Shown here: positions 15,496 to 24,923 of the stretch, piece after piece
Position numbering within the stretch: position 1 is the stretch's first letter
Layout of the letters: every line of letters begins with the position of its first letter
DNA from: Corynebacterium yonathiae
Lineage (GTDB): Bacteria > Actinomycetota > Actinomycetes > Mycobacteriales > Mycobacteriaceae
DNA length: 64,000 bases
Direction of reading: 5' to 3'
NCBI RefSeq assembly: GCF_027570195.1
Contig: NZ_JAKMUZ010000013.1
Location: 1 to 64,000 of the forward strand
Notes under the pieces: model-generated
Seen by the model: the letters and a program-made list of their open reading frames with translations, nothing else
What the model was told of the DNA's origin: nothing
Database searches by the model: none
Program-made: the position numbers and the translations under genes

Positions 15496-16494
15496 ATGGT
15501 TAACGTTGCCGTGATGGGCGCTGGTTCTTGGGGCACTACCTTGGCTAAGGTCTTTGCGGACGCCGGAAATGACGTTCGCCTCTGGGCCCGCCGCGCAGAG
15601 TTGGCGCAGGCTATCAACGAGACCCATACGAACCCAGATTACTTGCCAGATACCCGCCTGCCAGCCGCAGTGCGTGCCACCTATGATGATGCAGAAGCAT
15701 TGGCGCTTGCCGACGTCGTAGTGTTCGGCGTTCCCTCCCAAACCTTGCGCGGCAACGTGGAGAAGTGGGCGCCGTACCTGCCTGAAGAAGCGACCCTGGT
15801 CTCCATCTCCAAAGGTGTGGAAACCGCCACGCTCAAGCGCATGAGTGAAGTCATTATGGACGCTGCGGGGGTGCCAGCAGATCGCGTCGCGGTGCTATCT
15901 GGCCCGAACCTGGCAAAAGAAGTTGCTGCTGGCCAAGTGGCCGCCACTGTAATTGCTTGCCCAGATGAAAAGCGCGCCCAGCGCGTGCAGGAAGCGGTGG
16001 CCGCCCCGTACCTGCGCCCATATACCAATACTGATGTTATTGGTGCAGAAATCGGTGGTGCCTGCAAAAACGTCATCGCCTTGGCCTGTGGCATCGCCTC
16101 CGGCAAGGGGCTGGGCAATAACACCATGGCCACTATCATTACCCGCGGTTTGGCAGAGATTACTCGCCTCGGCGTGGAGTTGGGGGCGGATCCATTTACC
16201 TTCTCCGGCTTGGCCGGTTTGGGTGACTTGGTAGCAACATGTACCTCGACATTGTCGCGCAACCGTACTTTTGGCTATCGCTTGGGCCAAGGCGGCACCA
16301 TTGAAGAGGCCAAGGCCGCCACCAACGGGCAGGTTGCGGAGGGCGTCTACTCCTGTGATTCCATCTACCGCCTAGCTCAGCAGGCAGGCGTAGAGATGCC
16401 GATTACTCACGCGGTTTATGGTGTCTGCTACGAGGGCATGGCGGTGGAAGATATGATCATCGCTCTGATGGGTCGGTCCAAGAAGTCGGAGTAG
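15496..16494 (+). CDS. gpsA: NAD(P)-dependent glycerol-3-phosphate dehydrogenase
   Basis: A 332-aa cytosolic enzyme that makes sn-glycerol-3-phosphate from dihydroxyacetone phosphate for phospholipids. Rossmann motif [15 protein letters not shown] at the N-terminus; [13 protein letters not shown] and [16 protein letters not shown] include the catalytic lysine region; [14 protein letters not shown] is also conserved. GGAGG is well placed before ATG 15496. Followed by ddl at 22 nt. Confidence 0.96.
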   Translation: MVNVAVMGAGSWGTTLAKVFADAGNDVRLWARRAELAQAINETHTNPDYLPDTRLPAAVRATYDDAEALALADVVVFGVPSQTLRGNVEKWAPYLPEEATLVSISKGVETATLKRMSEVIMDAAGVPADRVAVLSGPNLAKEVAAGQVAATVIACPDEKRAQRVQEAVAAPYLRPYTNTDVIGAEIGGACKNVIALACGIASGKGLGNNTMATIITRGLAEITRLGVELGADPFTFSGLAGLGDLVATCTSTLSRNRTFGYRLGQGGTIEEAKAATNGQVAEGVYSCDSIYRLAQQAGVEMPITHAVYGVCYEGMAVEDMIIALMGRSKKSE

Positions 16495-16516
16495 GTCAAG
16501 GGTAAAATCTGCGGGC

Positions 16517-17578
16517 ATGACTGAAAAGACCCGCGTGGCCGTTGTCTACGGCGGCCGTAGCACCGAGCACTCCGTATCCTGCGTCTCTGCAGGTGCGATC
16601 ATGAATCACCTCGATCCTGAAAAATTCGAGGTGGTGCCTATCGGCATCACCCGCGAGGGCACGTGGACGCCCGGCACCACTGAGGGACTAGAAATTGTCA
16701 ATGGTGTCATGCCAGAAGTCAGGCGAGGGGCGGAACTAACGCTTTCCCTGGATCCTAATGCCAAGGGCCAATTCCACAACGTCACCGATGGCACCCTCTT
16801 CGCCGAGGTCGATGTGGTATTTCCCATTCTGCACGGACCCTATGGCGAGGACGGCACCGTCCAAGGTCTATTCGAGCTTTCCAGCCTGCCTTATGTAGGA
16901 CCGGGTGTATTGGCCTCCTCGGTGGGAATGGATAAGGAATTTACCAAGAAGGTGCTGGCAGCGGCAGGCCTGCCGGTGGCGCCCGAGGTAATCCTCAAAG
17001 GACGCACCGAGCTTAATGAGGACGAAAAGCAGCGCCTAGGCCTGCCCGTGTTTGTAAAGCCCGCCCGGGGCGGATCGTCTATCGGCGTATCCAAGGTCAA
17101 TAGCTGGGAGGAATTCCCCGCCGCCGTTGACCTTGCTCTAGAAGACGACGAGAAAATCCTGGTGGAGCCGGAAATCTTAGGCCAAGAGGTAGAAATCGGC
17201 GTATTGCACTACGCCGATGGAACCTTGCTGGCCTCTGTTCCGGCCCTGCTGGCCGGCATTGATGATTCCGACGAGGGCTTCTATGGCTTCGACACCAAGT
17301 ACCTTGACAATGTGGTCACCGCCGAAATCCCCGCGCCCTTCTCACCCGAGCTGACTGAAAAGCTGCGCGATATGGCTATCCGCGCATTCGAGGCCCTCAA
17401 CTGTGAAGGCCTATCGCGGGTGGATTTCTTCGTTACCGAGGATTCCGTCTATATCAACGAGATCAATACCCTGCCGGGATTTACCCCGATCTCGATGTAT
17501 CCCCAGGTGCTCGCCGCTTCGGGCGTGGAATACCCTGCGCTGCTGGAGGCCCTCATTGAGCAGGCCCTAGTCAAGTAG
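16517..17578 (+). CDS. ddlA: D-alanine--D-alanine ligase
   Basis: A 353-aa ATP-grasp ligase that makes the D-Ala-D-Ala dipeptide for peptidoglycan. Motifs: VVYGGRSTEHSVSCVS (N-terminal substrate site), MDKEFTKKVLAAAGLPV, VFVKPARGGSSIGVSKV (ATP-binding) and INEINTLPGFTPISMYPQ (Mg and product site). ATG 16517 lacks a ribosome-binding site but TAAAAT ends 8 nt upstream, so it may have its own leaderless transcript besides read-through from gpsA. Confidence 0.96.
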   Translation: MTEKTRVAVVYGGRSTEHSVSCVSAGAIMNHLDPEKFEVVPIGITREGTWTPGTTEGLEIVNGVMPEVRRGAELTLSLDPNAKGQFHNVTDGTLFAEVDVVFPILHGPYGEDGTVQGLFELSSLPYVGPGVLASSVGMDKEFTKKVLAAAGLPVAPEVILKGRTELNEDEKQRLGLPVFVKPARGGSSIGVSKVNSWEEFPAAVDLALEDDEKILVEPEILGQEVEIGVLHYADGTLLASVPALLAGIDDSDEGFYGFDTKYLDNVVTAEIPAPFSPELTEKLRDMAIRAFEALNCEGLSRVDFFVTEDSVYINEINTLPGFTPISMYPQVLAASGVEYPALLEALIEQALVK

Positions 17579-17591
17579 GGGCGAGTACTTT

Positions 17592-18491
17592 CTACTTTTC
17601 AGCGGTGTGCTTGGCGAGCACATCGCCAATCTCCACCAGTGCCGCTTGCGCGGCATCCTGTGGAGCGTGCAGCGCCAGGTAGTCCTCGCGGCCGAGGGCA
17701 AACCAGGTGCCTGCGGTCGTGCCGTGGGCCAAGGTGGTGTCCTCGAACCAGGGAATATCATTGACCTGCTGTAGCTTCACTCCGGCACGGTAATTCTCCG
17801 GCTTGGCCACGCCGCATCGCGCCACGATATCTTCACGGCCAACAGCGCTCCACACATAGGTATTCTTTTCCTCTACCTCGCGGCGGCGGTAGCCCTCTGC
17901 CACGGATTCAGACAGTGCCTTTTCCACTTCGGCGCACATCTGGTCATTTCCCGTCTTAAGTTCTTTGAGCGGGGCCTTGTGCGGAGTGGCAGGCTTCTCC
18001 TCGAGAGCCGAGAGAGCCTCGTTAAGCTCATCTGGTGTGGCGTCGGTGGAGGCAGTTACAGCCGCGATGGGGAAGCGCTGTGCTGCATACCAGGTAGTCA
18101 GGTCGGAGCCTGGAGTGGCATCGCGCACCTGATACCACTTTTCGCCCTCCACGTCCTGGGTCTGGGAATACTCGGTGTACTGGAACGGCATATTTACGCC
18201 ACAGCGTACGGTGATTTTATCCTCAGAGGTAGCGGCCCAGGCTGCGACGCCGGGAGGCACAGGCTCGGCAATCTCAGCACGCGGCTTATCCATGACCTTG
18301 TTCGGAAGGGCATCGATAAAGCTATGGCAGGCCGGTGAATCTGCTTCCTTGGACTCCACAGGGGAGACCGCCACGGGTGCTTTGGCAATATTATTGAATA
18401 CGTACTTTGCGCCGAAGAGGACCGCCAGAACCATCACTATGGACAACCCAAGTGAAATGAAGATCGCGGTGCGGTTAAATTGGGATGTCAT
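17592..18491 (-). CDS. DUF3515 family membrane-anchored protein
   Basis: A 299-aa protein with one N-terminal membrane helix (about residues 10-32, ISLGLSIVMVLAVLFGAKYV) and an extracytoplasmic part with several cysteines (ACHSF, VRCGV, MCAEV, ARCGV) that could form disulphides. DUF3515 proteins occupy this position between ddl and thiL in mycobacteria and corynebacteria; function unknown. Two similar halves around the VRCGV and ARCGV motifs suggest an internal duplication. ATG 18491 has TACTAT 8 nt upstream and no ribosome-binding site. It is convergent with ddl (13-nt gap) and divergent from thiL. Confidence 0.82.
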   Translation of the reverse strand: MTSQFNRTAIFISLGLSIVMVLAVLFGAKYVFNNIAKAPVAVSPVESKEADSPACHSFIDALPNKVMDKPRAEIAEPVPPGVAAWAATSEDKITVRCGVNMPFQYTEYSQTQDVEGEKWYQVRDATPGSDLTTWYAAQRFPIAAVTASTDATPDELNEALSALEEKPATPHKAPLKELKTGNDQMCAEVEKALSESVAEGYRRREVEEKNTYVWSAVGREDIVARCGVAKPENYRAGVKLQQVNDIPWFEDTTLAHGTTAGTWFALGREDYLALHAPQDAAQAALVEIGDVLAKHTAEK

Positions 18492-18519
18492 AAGGGCTCA
18501 TAGTATCGAAAGGAAGCTG

Positions 18520-19476
18520 GTGAACTTAACTCAGACTCTCGCAGATGTGGGAGAACGTGCAGCGATCCGGGAAATTACCTCCGTGGCCTCGAGCGGTCTC
18601 AACGGGGACGATGCTGCAGTACTTCCCAGCGCGCCGCCGAATTCCCGCACCGTGGCGGCCACCGATTTGATGGTGGAGGGGCGTCATTTCCTGCGCGAGT
18701 GGTCTACCCCGCGCGAGATTGGCAAGAAGGCCATCTTGCGCAACTTTGCCGATGTCGAAGCCATGGGTGCGCGCCCCGTTGCTGCTCTTTTAGCTATCGC
18801 CGCGCCAGGCGATACCCCAGTGCCCTTCGTGCGCGGCATCGCCGAGGGCATTGCGGAGCATAGCTCCTTCTATAATGCCGAGTTGGTGGGAGGCGACCTC
18901 ACGAAGTCCGATCTCTTGGTCATTAATATTACGGCCGTCGGTTTCCTTGGTGGCAGCCTTCCTGCCCTGACCTTGGACGGCGCACGTGCAGGTCAGCAGG
19001 TGGTAGCGCACGGAAAGATTGGCCACTCCGCCGCCGGATTAGCCCTGCTTCAGCGCTTTGGCCGGCAACTCCCCGCGGGATACGAACACCTGCGGCCACT
19101 TATTGAGGCCCACTGTGCCCCTTGGCTAAATCCGGGCCGTGGCGTGATCGCCCGTGCGGCAGGAGTTACTGCCATGACCGATAACTCAGACGGCTTAATT
19201 CAAGACTGCACGACGATGGCCGAGCACTCAGGCGTGCACATGGATTTGGACCCACGGGCCTTGCAGCCGGAGGATTTGCTGTGCCAAGCCGCAGAGTTGC
19301 TGGATAGTGACCCGTGGGAATGGATTCTCAGTGGCGGTGAAGATCACACCTTCATTGGTACGACCGCGAAGGAAGCTCCGTCCGGATTCAGAGAGATTGG
19401 CAACGTAACCCGCGGTTGTGGGGTTACGCTGGGAGGCAAGACACCGAGTTATCAGAAAGGCTGGCTGAGCTTTTAA
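18520..19476 (+). CDS. thiL: Thiamine-monophosphate kinase
   Basis: A 318-aa PurM/AIR-synthetase-fold kinase that makes thiamine diphosphate. Motifs [38 protein letters not shown] and [11 protein letters not shown] match ThiL. I chose GTG 18520 ([16 protein letters not shown]) because AAAGGA (18510-18515) precedes it; the frame is open upstream to 18175, but that region is antisense to the DUF3515 gene. Its start is only 28 bp from the divergent DUF3515 start, so its promoter must lie inside that gene. Confidence 0.93.
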   Translation: MNLTQTLADVGERAAIREITSVASSGLNGDDAAVLPSAPPNSRTVAATDLMVEGRHFLREWSTPREIGKKAILRNFADVEAMGARPVAALLAIAAPGDTPVPFVRGIAEGIAEHSSFYNAELVGGDLTKSDLLVINITAVGFLGGSLPALTLDGARAGQQVVAHGKIGHSAAGLALLQRFGRQLPAGYEHLRPLIEAHCAPWLNPGRGVIARAAGVTAMTDNSDGLIQDCTTMAEHSGVHMDLDPRALQPEDLLCQAAELLDSDPWEWILSGGEDHTFIGTTAKEAPSGFREIGNVTRGCGVTLGGKTPSYQKGWLSF

Positions 19477-19478
19477 CC

Positions 19479-20117
19479 ATGCACCCCACCTACCACACGT
19501 CCTGGGAGCCGGTGCTGGCGCCGGTAATAGAAGAGCAATGGCCACAGATTTCTCACGCCCTTAAGGGCCAGGATTATTTACCTCCGGCAGAGGATGTTTG
19601 CCGCGCTCTACAAATGCCACTGGATGAGGTCCGCGTGCTCATCGTGGGCCAAGACCCTTATCCCACCCCTGGGCACGCCATGGGCATGGCGTTTTCTACG
19701 CGCCCAGGTGTAAAACCACCGCGTTCCTTGGTCAATATTTACCGCGAGCTTCACGATGACCTAGGCTTCGCAGGCCGCGAGGATGGTGATTTGAGTGCCT
19801 GGGCGGATCAAGGAGTTTTATTGCTGAATCGGGTGTTGACTGTAGCCCCAGGTCAGGCGGGCTCGCACCGCAGTATTGGATGGGAGGAAATCACCGAAGC
19901 TGCCATTCGCGCGCTCAACCGTAGCCCCATGGTGGCGATTTTATGGGGCCGCGATGCGCAGGCGTGTGAGCGCTTTCTTCCCGACGTCCCGTGCATCAAG
20001 TCCCCGCATCCCTCACCACTTTCTGCCAGCCGCGGGTTCTTTGGCTCTAAGCCCTTTTCCCGGGCGAACGCCCTTTTGCGGGACCAAGGCGCACAGGAAA
20101 TAGACTGGCGCTTGTAA
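19479..20117 (+). CDS. ung: Uracil-DNA glycosylase
   Basis: A 212-aa family 1 UDG that removes uracil from DNA. The catalytic water-activating motif is [18 protein letters not shown], the substrate motif [19 protein letters not shown], and the DNA-intercalation loop [21 protein letters not shown] 19479 is 2 nt past the thiL stop, implying translational coupling. The frame continues upstream within thiL, so a slightly longer form cannot be excluded. Confidence 0.95.
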   Translation: MHPTYHTSWEPVLAPVIEEQWPQISHALKGQDYLPPAEDVCRALQMPLDEVRVLIVGQDPYPTPGHAMGMAFSTRPGVKPPRSLVNIYRELHDDLGFAGREDGDLSAWADQGVLLLNRVLTVAPGQAGSHRSIGWEEITEAAIRALNRSPMVAILWGRDAQACERFLPDVPCIKSPHPSPLSASRGFFGSKPFSRANALLRDQGAQEIDWRL

Positions 20118-20127
20118 ACTATTGCGC

Positions 20128-21471
20128 ATGTCATATCCCAGCACGCTGGATTCCCGCGGATTGCGCAATTGGGCTACCCGCGCCGTGGGGGAGCTAGCCC
20201 ATCGCCGCGATGAGATCAACGCGCTCAACGTCTTTCCGGTACCGGATTCTGATACGGGTTCAAATATGGCGCACACCATGGAAGCAGCGGTTGCAGAGCT
20301 CGACAATGGTGGCGATGTTGCCGATGCCTTGGCTCTCGGGGCGGTGCGTGGCGCGCGCGGAAATTCAGGAATGGTGTTGTCTCAGGTTCTGCGTGGCGTA
20401 GCTGAGTCCACGGTGGAATCGGTCATCGACGGCTCTGTCTTTGCTCGCTCACTCCAGCAGGCCGTGGAATTGGTGGATCGGGCCATTGCCGAGCCGGTGG
20501 AAGGCACGGTTATCACGGTTCTACAGGCAGCCGCGGAGGCAGCCGACGACGCTGCGGCGCAGTCCAGCGCTACCTTACATAGTATCGTCAGTGCCGCAAT
20601 TGCTGCCGCACGAACTGCACTTGAACGCACCCCGTCGCAATTGCCAGCCTTGCGCGAGGCAGGAGTGGTAGATGCTGGCGGGGCCGGCCTCGTTATTCTT
20701 TTGGAGTCCCTTCTGGCAGAAATTGAGGGCTCCACAGGGCGCACAGGCGTACTTGAACCGGAGACGGACACTGAACTAGAAGTAGTCTTCTTCTTTGAAG
20801 GAGACATCGACGCGTTGCAGACAGCAATTGCCCCGTTGGGAGATAGCTTAGTGATTGCACGCGCCACCGAAAACAGCGCAAACGTGCACATCCACTCTTT
20901 CCAAGCTGGTGCGGTCATTGAAACTGCCTTTGCTAAGGGCAAGGCGACCAACCTGCACATCGAGGCGCTGCCGGCTCACGTCGACCCTGCTGCCGAAAAT
21001 TCGGTTGCTCGCCGGGTTTTCGCTGCTGCGCCGGCTGGTCCTATCACTGACCTCTTGGAATCTGCGGGTGTTACGGTGGTGCCGCCGGATGCTCCTTTAG
21101 CAGTAGAAGAAGACGATATCGTCTTATCCACCGGACTAAGTATGGAGACCGACGCTGGGCGGGTAGTGCCCGCGCAGTCGCTAGCAGCGGCGCTAGCTGC
21201 AATCTCTGTTTATGAACCGGATAACCCAGATACCGTTGCGGTCGTCGCTGCCATGCGCGATGCGGCTAAGTCCATGCGGGTAGCCTATCCCAGCCAAGAA
21301 ACTCTTCCGTCAATCATCGCCACCTGTCGCGACCTTTTGGCAGAAGGTGGAGAGCAAGCCACCATCTTGAGTGCCCTCGACATAGATGAGGAGGACTTAG
21401 CTCAACAGCTCCGTGTAGATGTAGTGGCTTTGAAAGTACCGGATATCGCAACTGAAATCGGAGTGGAATAG
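20128..21471 (+). CDS. DhaL/FakA-like kinase-domain protein
   Basis: A 447-aa protein with an N-terminal DhaL (Dak2) domain (about residues 5-195) whose nucleotide/Mg motif reads NVFPVPDSDTGSNM, with GARGNSGMVLSQVLRG and DAGGAGLVILLESL. The C-terminal half (about 215-445) is the FakA-type extension. In Firmicutes FakA phosphorylates fatty acids held by FakB; no FakB (DegV) gene is seen here. Homologues sit between ung and recG in mycobacteria. ATG 20128 has TAAACT 7 nt upstream, a leaderless layout. The kinase substrate is not established from sequence. Confidence 0.8.
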   Translation: MSYPSTLDSRGLRNWATRAVGELAHRRDEINALNVFPVPDSDTGSNMAHTMEAAVAELDNGGDVADALALGAVRGARGNSGMVLSQVLRGVAESTVESVIDGSVFARSLQQAVELVDRAIAEPVEGTVITVLQAAAEAADDAAAQSSATLHSIVSAAIAAARTALERTPSQLPALREAGVVDAGGAGLVILLESLLAEIEGSTGRTGVLEPETDTELEVVFFFEGDIDALQTAIAPLGDSLVIARATENSANVHIHSFQAGAVIETAFAKGKATNLHIEALPAHVDPAAENSVARRVFAAAPAGPITDLLESAGVTVVPPDAPLAVEEDDIVLSTGLSMETDAGRVVPAQSLAAALAAISVYEPDNPDTVAVVAAMRDAAKSMRVAYPSQETLPSIIATCRDLLAEGGEQATILSALDIDEEDLAQQLRVDVVALKVPDIATEIGVE

Positions 21472-21473
21472 CA

Positions 21474-23606
21474 ATGCTCGGCTGGCAGGACAACCGCCCA
21501 TTGACGGATGTGCTTGCGGCAAAAGATGCTGCGAAGATTACCAAAGCGCTGGGGTATGAAACCTGCGGCGAGCTTCTAGCCCATTATCCGCGGGACTATA
21601 TCCGTCACAATAAGGACGTCGGCCTGGGGGACGCCGCGGAAGGCGATATCGTCACCGTTACCGGAACTATTACCGGTTTCAACCGACACGACACGGGCAA
21701 GACCACTATCATCAACGTGCAGCTTGACGGCAGCATTATTGCGACATTTTTCAACGCTAATTACGTGATGCGGATGCTGCACCGCGGCCAGCGCGTAATG
21801 ATGAGTGGCAAGCTCAAATTCTTCCGCAACCAGCCGCAGCTACAACAGCCAGACTTCGTAGAGATCGATGCTTTTGGCCGCCCCGATGGCGAATTGGATG
21901 ACTACCGGCAGCAAACGGCAGATTCACACAAGAAGCATCGGCCGAAGGCCACCGGCTCATTGCGGAACCTGTCGCAGTTCGGCAGGCTCGACCAGCTCCT
22001 TTTGGAGCGGGAATGGATCCCGGTGTACCCAGCAACCTCCAAGGTGACCTCGTGGTACATCATGGGCGCCATTCACTACGTCTTATCTAAGACCCCGCCG
22101 ATTGAAGAACCGCTGGACTATCAGATGATAATCAGCCTGGATAATGCGGTACGAGAAATCCACGAGCCCGGGGAGGCTGGCCCTTACCGGGCGATTCAGA
22201 GGCTGAAGTACAACGAGGCATTGTCCATCGGCTTGGTGATGGCATTGCGCCAGCGTGATGCTGAAGCGCGGACGGCTTCGACCATGCCTGCTACTTTGGG
22301 CGGCTACCGGGAGGAGTGGCTGGGCCATGTGCCCTTCGACCTCACCCAAGGACAGCGGCGCGTTATCAGTGAGATAGAAGATGACCTAGCGCGCCCGTTG
22401 CCGATGATGCGCTTGCTGCAGGGTGAGGTCGGTTCTGGTAAGACGATGGTCGCTACCTGTGCCATGTTGCAGGCTGTCGACGCCGGCGCCCAGGCAGCAC
22501 TGCTGGCGCCTACTGAGGTTCTGGCCTCGCAACACGCTGCTTCCATTGGAACCTCGGTTCCAGGAGGAGTCAAGGTGGTACTGCTTACTGGTTCTATGCG
22601 CACAACGGAGAAACGGCAGGCTTTATTGGACATCGTCTCTGGTGACGCGGATATCGTCATTGGAACCCATGCGATCATCCAAGACTCTGTGGAGTTCTTC
22701 AACCTCGGTCTAGTGGTAGTAGATGAGCAGCACCGATTTGGCGTAGAGCAGCGCGATAGCCTGCGGCTAAAAGCCCGCGAAGGTTTAAGCCCCCACGTGT
22801 TGGTAATGACGGCGACACCGATTCCGCGCACTATCGCGATGACCGTATTTGGCGATCTTGCCGTATCGACCCTGACCGAACTGCCCGGTGGCCGCAAACC
22901 TATTCAGTCAGCGGTGGTAGCCGAATGGCGTCCTACCTGGGTACTGCGTGCCCTTGAGCGGATTCGCGAAGAGGTTGCCCAAGGCCATCAAGCCTATATT
23001 GTCTGCCCACGCATTGAAGGCGAAGGTGGAGTGTTAGAGCTTGCAGAGCAACTGGAAAGCGGTCCCTTTAAAGGACTGCGGGTAGCCATCTTGCACGGAA
23101 AGATGCCCGATAAGGACGAGGTAATGACATCATTTGCTAGGGGAGAGATTGATATTTTGGTCTCTACCACGGTCATTGAGGTGGGCGTGGATGTCCCTAA
23201 TGCCACGGTGATGCTTATTCGTGAATCCGAATATTTCGGCGTCTCCCAGCTGCATCAGTTGCGTGGGCGTGTAGGACGAGGAGGCAATGCCTCTATCTGC
23301 CTTTTCCATACCGCGGCAGCTGATAATACTCCGTCCTTCCGCCGCATCAATCAGATTTCGCAAACCTCGTCGGGCTTTGAACTTGCCGAGCTCGACTTGC
23401 GCCAGCGCCAAGAGGGAGACATTTTGGGCACGACGCAGTCCGGCACGCATCGGACCCTGCGGCTATTGAATCTAGCTGATGATCAAGACATTGTTGAGCG
23501 CACCCATACGGATGCGCGTGCCATGGTGATGCGCAACCCCGAGCTCGCGGAGGAACTCACGCGCAATTTGAGCGAAAGCGAACAGGAATACTTGGAGAAG
23601 AACTAA
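21474..23606 (+). CDS. recG: ATP-dependent DNA helicase RecG
   Basis: A 710-aa helicase that reverses stalled forks and migrates branched DNA. An N-terminal OB/wedge region (about residues 50-150, GDIVTVTGTITGF) precedes helicase domains with Walker A LLQGEVGSGKT, the DEQH-type motif VVVDEQHRFG, MTATPIPRTIAMT, and motifs V-VI ATVMLIRESEYFGVSQLHQL and RGRVGRGG. ATG 21474 is 2 nt after the preceding stop; GGAGTGG lies about 10 nt upstream, inside the DhaL gene. Confidence 0.96.
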   Translation: MLGWQDNRPLTDVLAAKDAAKITKALGYETCGELLAHYPRDYIRHNKDVGLGDAAEGDIVTVTGTITGFNRHDTGKTTIINVQLDGSIIATFFNANYVMRMLHRGQRVMMSGKLKFFRNQPQLQQPDFVEIDAFGRPDGELDDYRQQTADSHKKHRPKATGSLRNLSQFGRLDQLLLEREWIPVYPATSKVTSWYIMGAIHYVLSKTPPIEEPLDYQMIISLDNAVREIHEPGEAGPYRAIQRLKYNEALSIGLVMALRQRDAEARTASTMPATLGGYREEWLGHVPFDLTQGQRRVISEIEDDLARPLPMMRLLQGEVGSGKTMVATCAMLQAVDAGAQAALLAPTEVLASQHAASIGTSVPGGVKVVLLTGSMRTTEKRQALLDIVSGDADIVIGTHAIIQDSVEFFNLGLVVVDEQHRFGVEQRDSLRLKAREGLSPHVLVMTATPIPRTIAMTVFGDLAVSTLTELPGGRKPIQSAVVAEWRPTWVLRALERIREEVAQGHQAYIVCPRIEGEGGVLELAEQLESGPFKGLRVAILHGKMPDKDEVMTSFARGEIDILVSTTVIEVGVDVPNATVMLIRESEYFGVSQLHQLRGRVGRGGNASICLFHTAAADNTPSFRRINQISQTSSGFELAELDLRQRQEGDILGTTQSGTHRTLRLLNLADDQDIVERTHTDARAMVMRNPELAEELTRNLSESEQEYLEKN

Positions 23607-23625
23607 GACGGGTTAACCTAGAGGC

Positions 23626-23838
23626 ATGAAAATCTACGCCCCCTTTGCGGGCATCGTCCGCTGCCATGTGAATGTGGGAGACACTGTTGCTACCGGGGTC
23701 CCGCTCGCGACTGTCGAAGCCACGAAGCTCGAAGCTCCCGTGGAAAGCCCGGGACCTGGGAAAGTGCACCGCATTGTGGTGCCTGATTTCAGTGATGTGG
23801 TAGGTGGAGACCTCTTGATGGAGACTGGAGAAGCATAA
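23626..23838 (+). CDS. Stand-alone biotinyl/lipoyl-domain-like mini protein
   Basis: A 70-aa protein covering just one biotin/lipoyl attachment fold: MKIYAPFAGIVRCHVNVGDT, then VEATKLEAPVESPGPGKVHR, ending GDLLMETGEA. The modified lysine would be in EATKLEAP, where biotinyl domains normally have (E)AMKM; the lysine is kept but both flanking Met are replaced. It may be an acyl-CoA carboxylase BCCP-like subunit or an unmodified domain. Translation is coupled to rsmD (ATG directly after its TAA). TAACCT ends 6 nt before the ATG, and AGAGG is also close. Confidence 0.78.
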   Translation: MKIYAPFAGIVRCHVNVGDTVATGVPLATVEATKLEAPVESPGPGKVHRIVVPDFSDVVGGDLLMETGEA

Positions 23839-24420
23839 ATGACGCGCATTATTGCTGGCGAAGCCCGTGGCCGCACCATCAAGGTGCCGGCAGAAGGAAC
23901 CCGACCTACCGCAGACCGAGCCCGAGAAGGGCTTTTTTCCTCGCTTAATGCACGGTGGGGTTTTGCAGGATCTGCCGTCCTCGACCTTTTTGCCGGTTCC
24001 GGTGCTCTTGGCCTCGAGGCAGCTAGCCGCGGGGCAGATGAAGCAGTGCTGGTGGAGTCTTCGGCGGATGCAGTGAAGATCATCCGGCACAACATGGGCG
24101 TCGTCAAACACCCTGGCGTGCGCGTCCAAGAGATGAAGGTAGGAACTTACCTAGCTAGCGCCCCGCGCCAGCATTTCGATCTGGTGCTGGCGGACCCGCC
24201 CTATGCTTTTGATGAGGTCGAAGATCTCATTGCTGCAATTGAACCGGTGCTTACTGATCGCGCAATGGTGGTCATCGAGCGCCACGTTGATTCCGCGGAG
24301 ACAAAGTGGCCGGCTGGTTTCGAGCCCACCGGTCAGAAGCTTAAGAAGCGCACCTTTGGCATCGCCCGCATGGATATGGCAGTTTATACCCGCCCCGGCA
24401 GCGAGGAAGCCGAAGACTAA
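23839..24420 (+). CDS. rsmD: 16S rRNA (guanine(966)-N(2))-methyltransferase
   Basis: A 193-aa Rossmann methyltransferase that modifies G966 of 16S rRNA. N-terminal MTRIIAGEARGRTIKVP with TRPTADRAREGLFSSL is diagnostic of RsmD; SAM motif VLDLFAGSGALGLEAASRGA; catalytic LVLADPPYAF. Start abuts the stop of the biotinyl-like gene. Followed by coaD, the usual actinobacterial partner. Confidence 0.94.
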   Translation: MTRIIAGEARGRTIKVPAEGTRPTADRAREGLFSSLNARWGFAGSAVLDLFAGSGALGLEAASRGADEAVLVESSADAVKIIRHNMGVVKHPGVRVQEMKVGTYLASAPRQHFDLVLADPPYAFDEVEDLIAAIEPVLTDRAMVVIERHVDSAETKWPAGFEPTGQKLKKRTFGIARMDMAVYTRPGSEEAED

Positions 24421-24449
24421 ACCCCTGCACAAAAGAGAGTGAAATTAGC

Positions 24450-24923
24450 ATGACTAAGGCTGTCTGCCCAGGATCCTTCGACCCCGTTACTCTAGGTCAC
24501 GTCGATATCATCAACCGCGCTAACCAGATGTTTGATGAGGTTACTGTGTTGGTAACCGGAAACCCCGATAAACCCTCCGGGCTGTTTAGCGTGGACGAGC
24601 GAATGGAGTTAATCCGCCAAAGCGTGGATTCCTCCATCAAGGTGGATTTTTGTTCTGGGCTTTTGGTGGACTACACCACCGAGCATGGGGCAGACGTCTT
24701 GGTCAAGGGACTGCGCAGCTCTCTTGACTATGAATATGAGCTGCCCATGGCGCAGATGAATCGGCGCCTGTCCGGCATCGATACCGTCTTCCTGCTTACG
24801 GATGAAAAATACGGATATATCAGCTCCTCGTTGTGCAAGCAGGTAGCGAAGTTCGGCGGCGACGTGACTGGGATGTTCCCCGAGCCCGTAGGTCGTGCGG
24901 TAAAGGAGAAATACCGTTCGTGA
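24450..24923 (+). CDS. coaD: Phosphopantetheine adenylyltransferase
   Basis: A 157-aa nucleotidyltransferase that makes dephospho-CoA from 4'-phosphopantetheine and ATP. The T/HxGH motif is in CPGSFDPVTLGHVDIINR; the ISSS-type motif is in EKYGYISSSLCKQVAKFGG. Normal length. AGAGAG lies 13 nt before ATG 24450, a little far. Its TGA overlaps the GTG of the next gene by 4 nt. Confidence 0.96.
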   Translation: MTKAVCPGSFDPVTLGHVDIINRANQMFDEVTVLVTGNPDKPSGLFSVDERMELIRQSVDSSIKVDFCSGLLVDYTTEHGADVLVKGLRSSLDYEYELPMAQMNRRLSGIDTVFLLTDEKYGYISSSLCKQVAKFGGDVTGMFPEPVGRAVKEKYRS

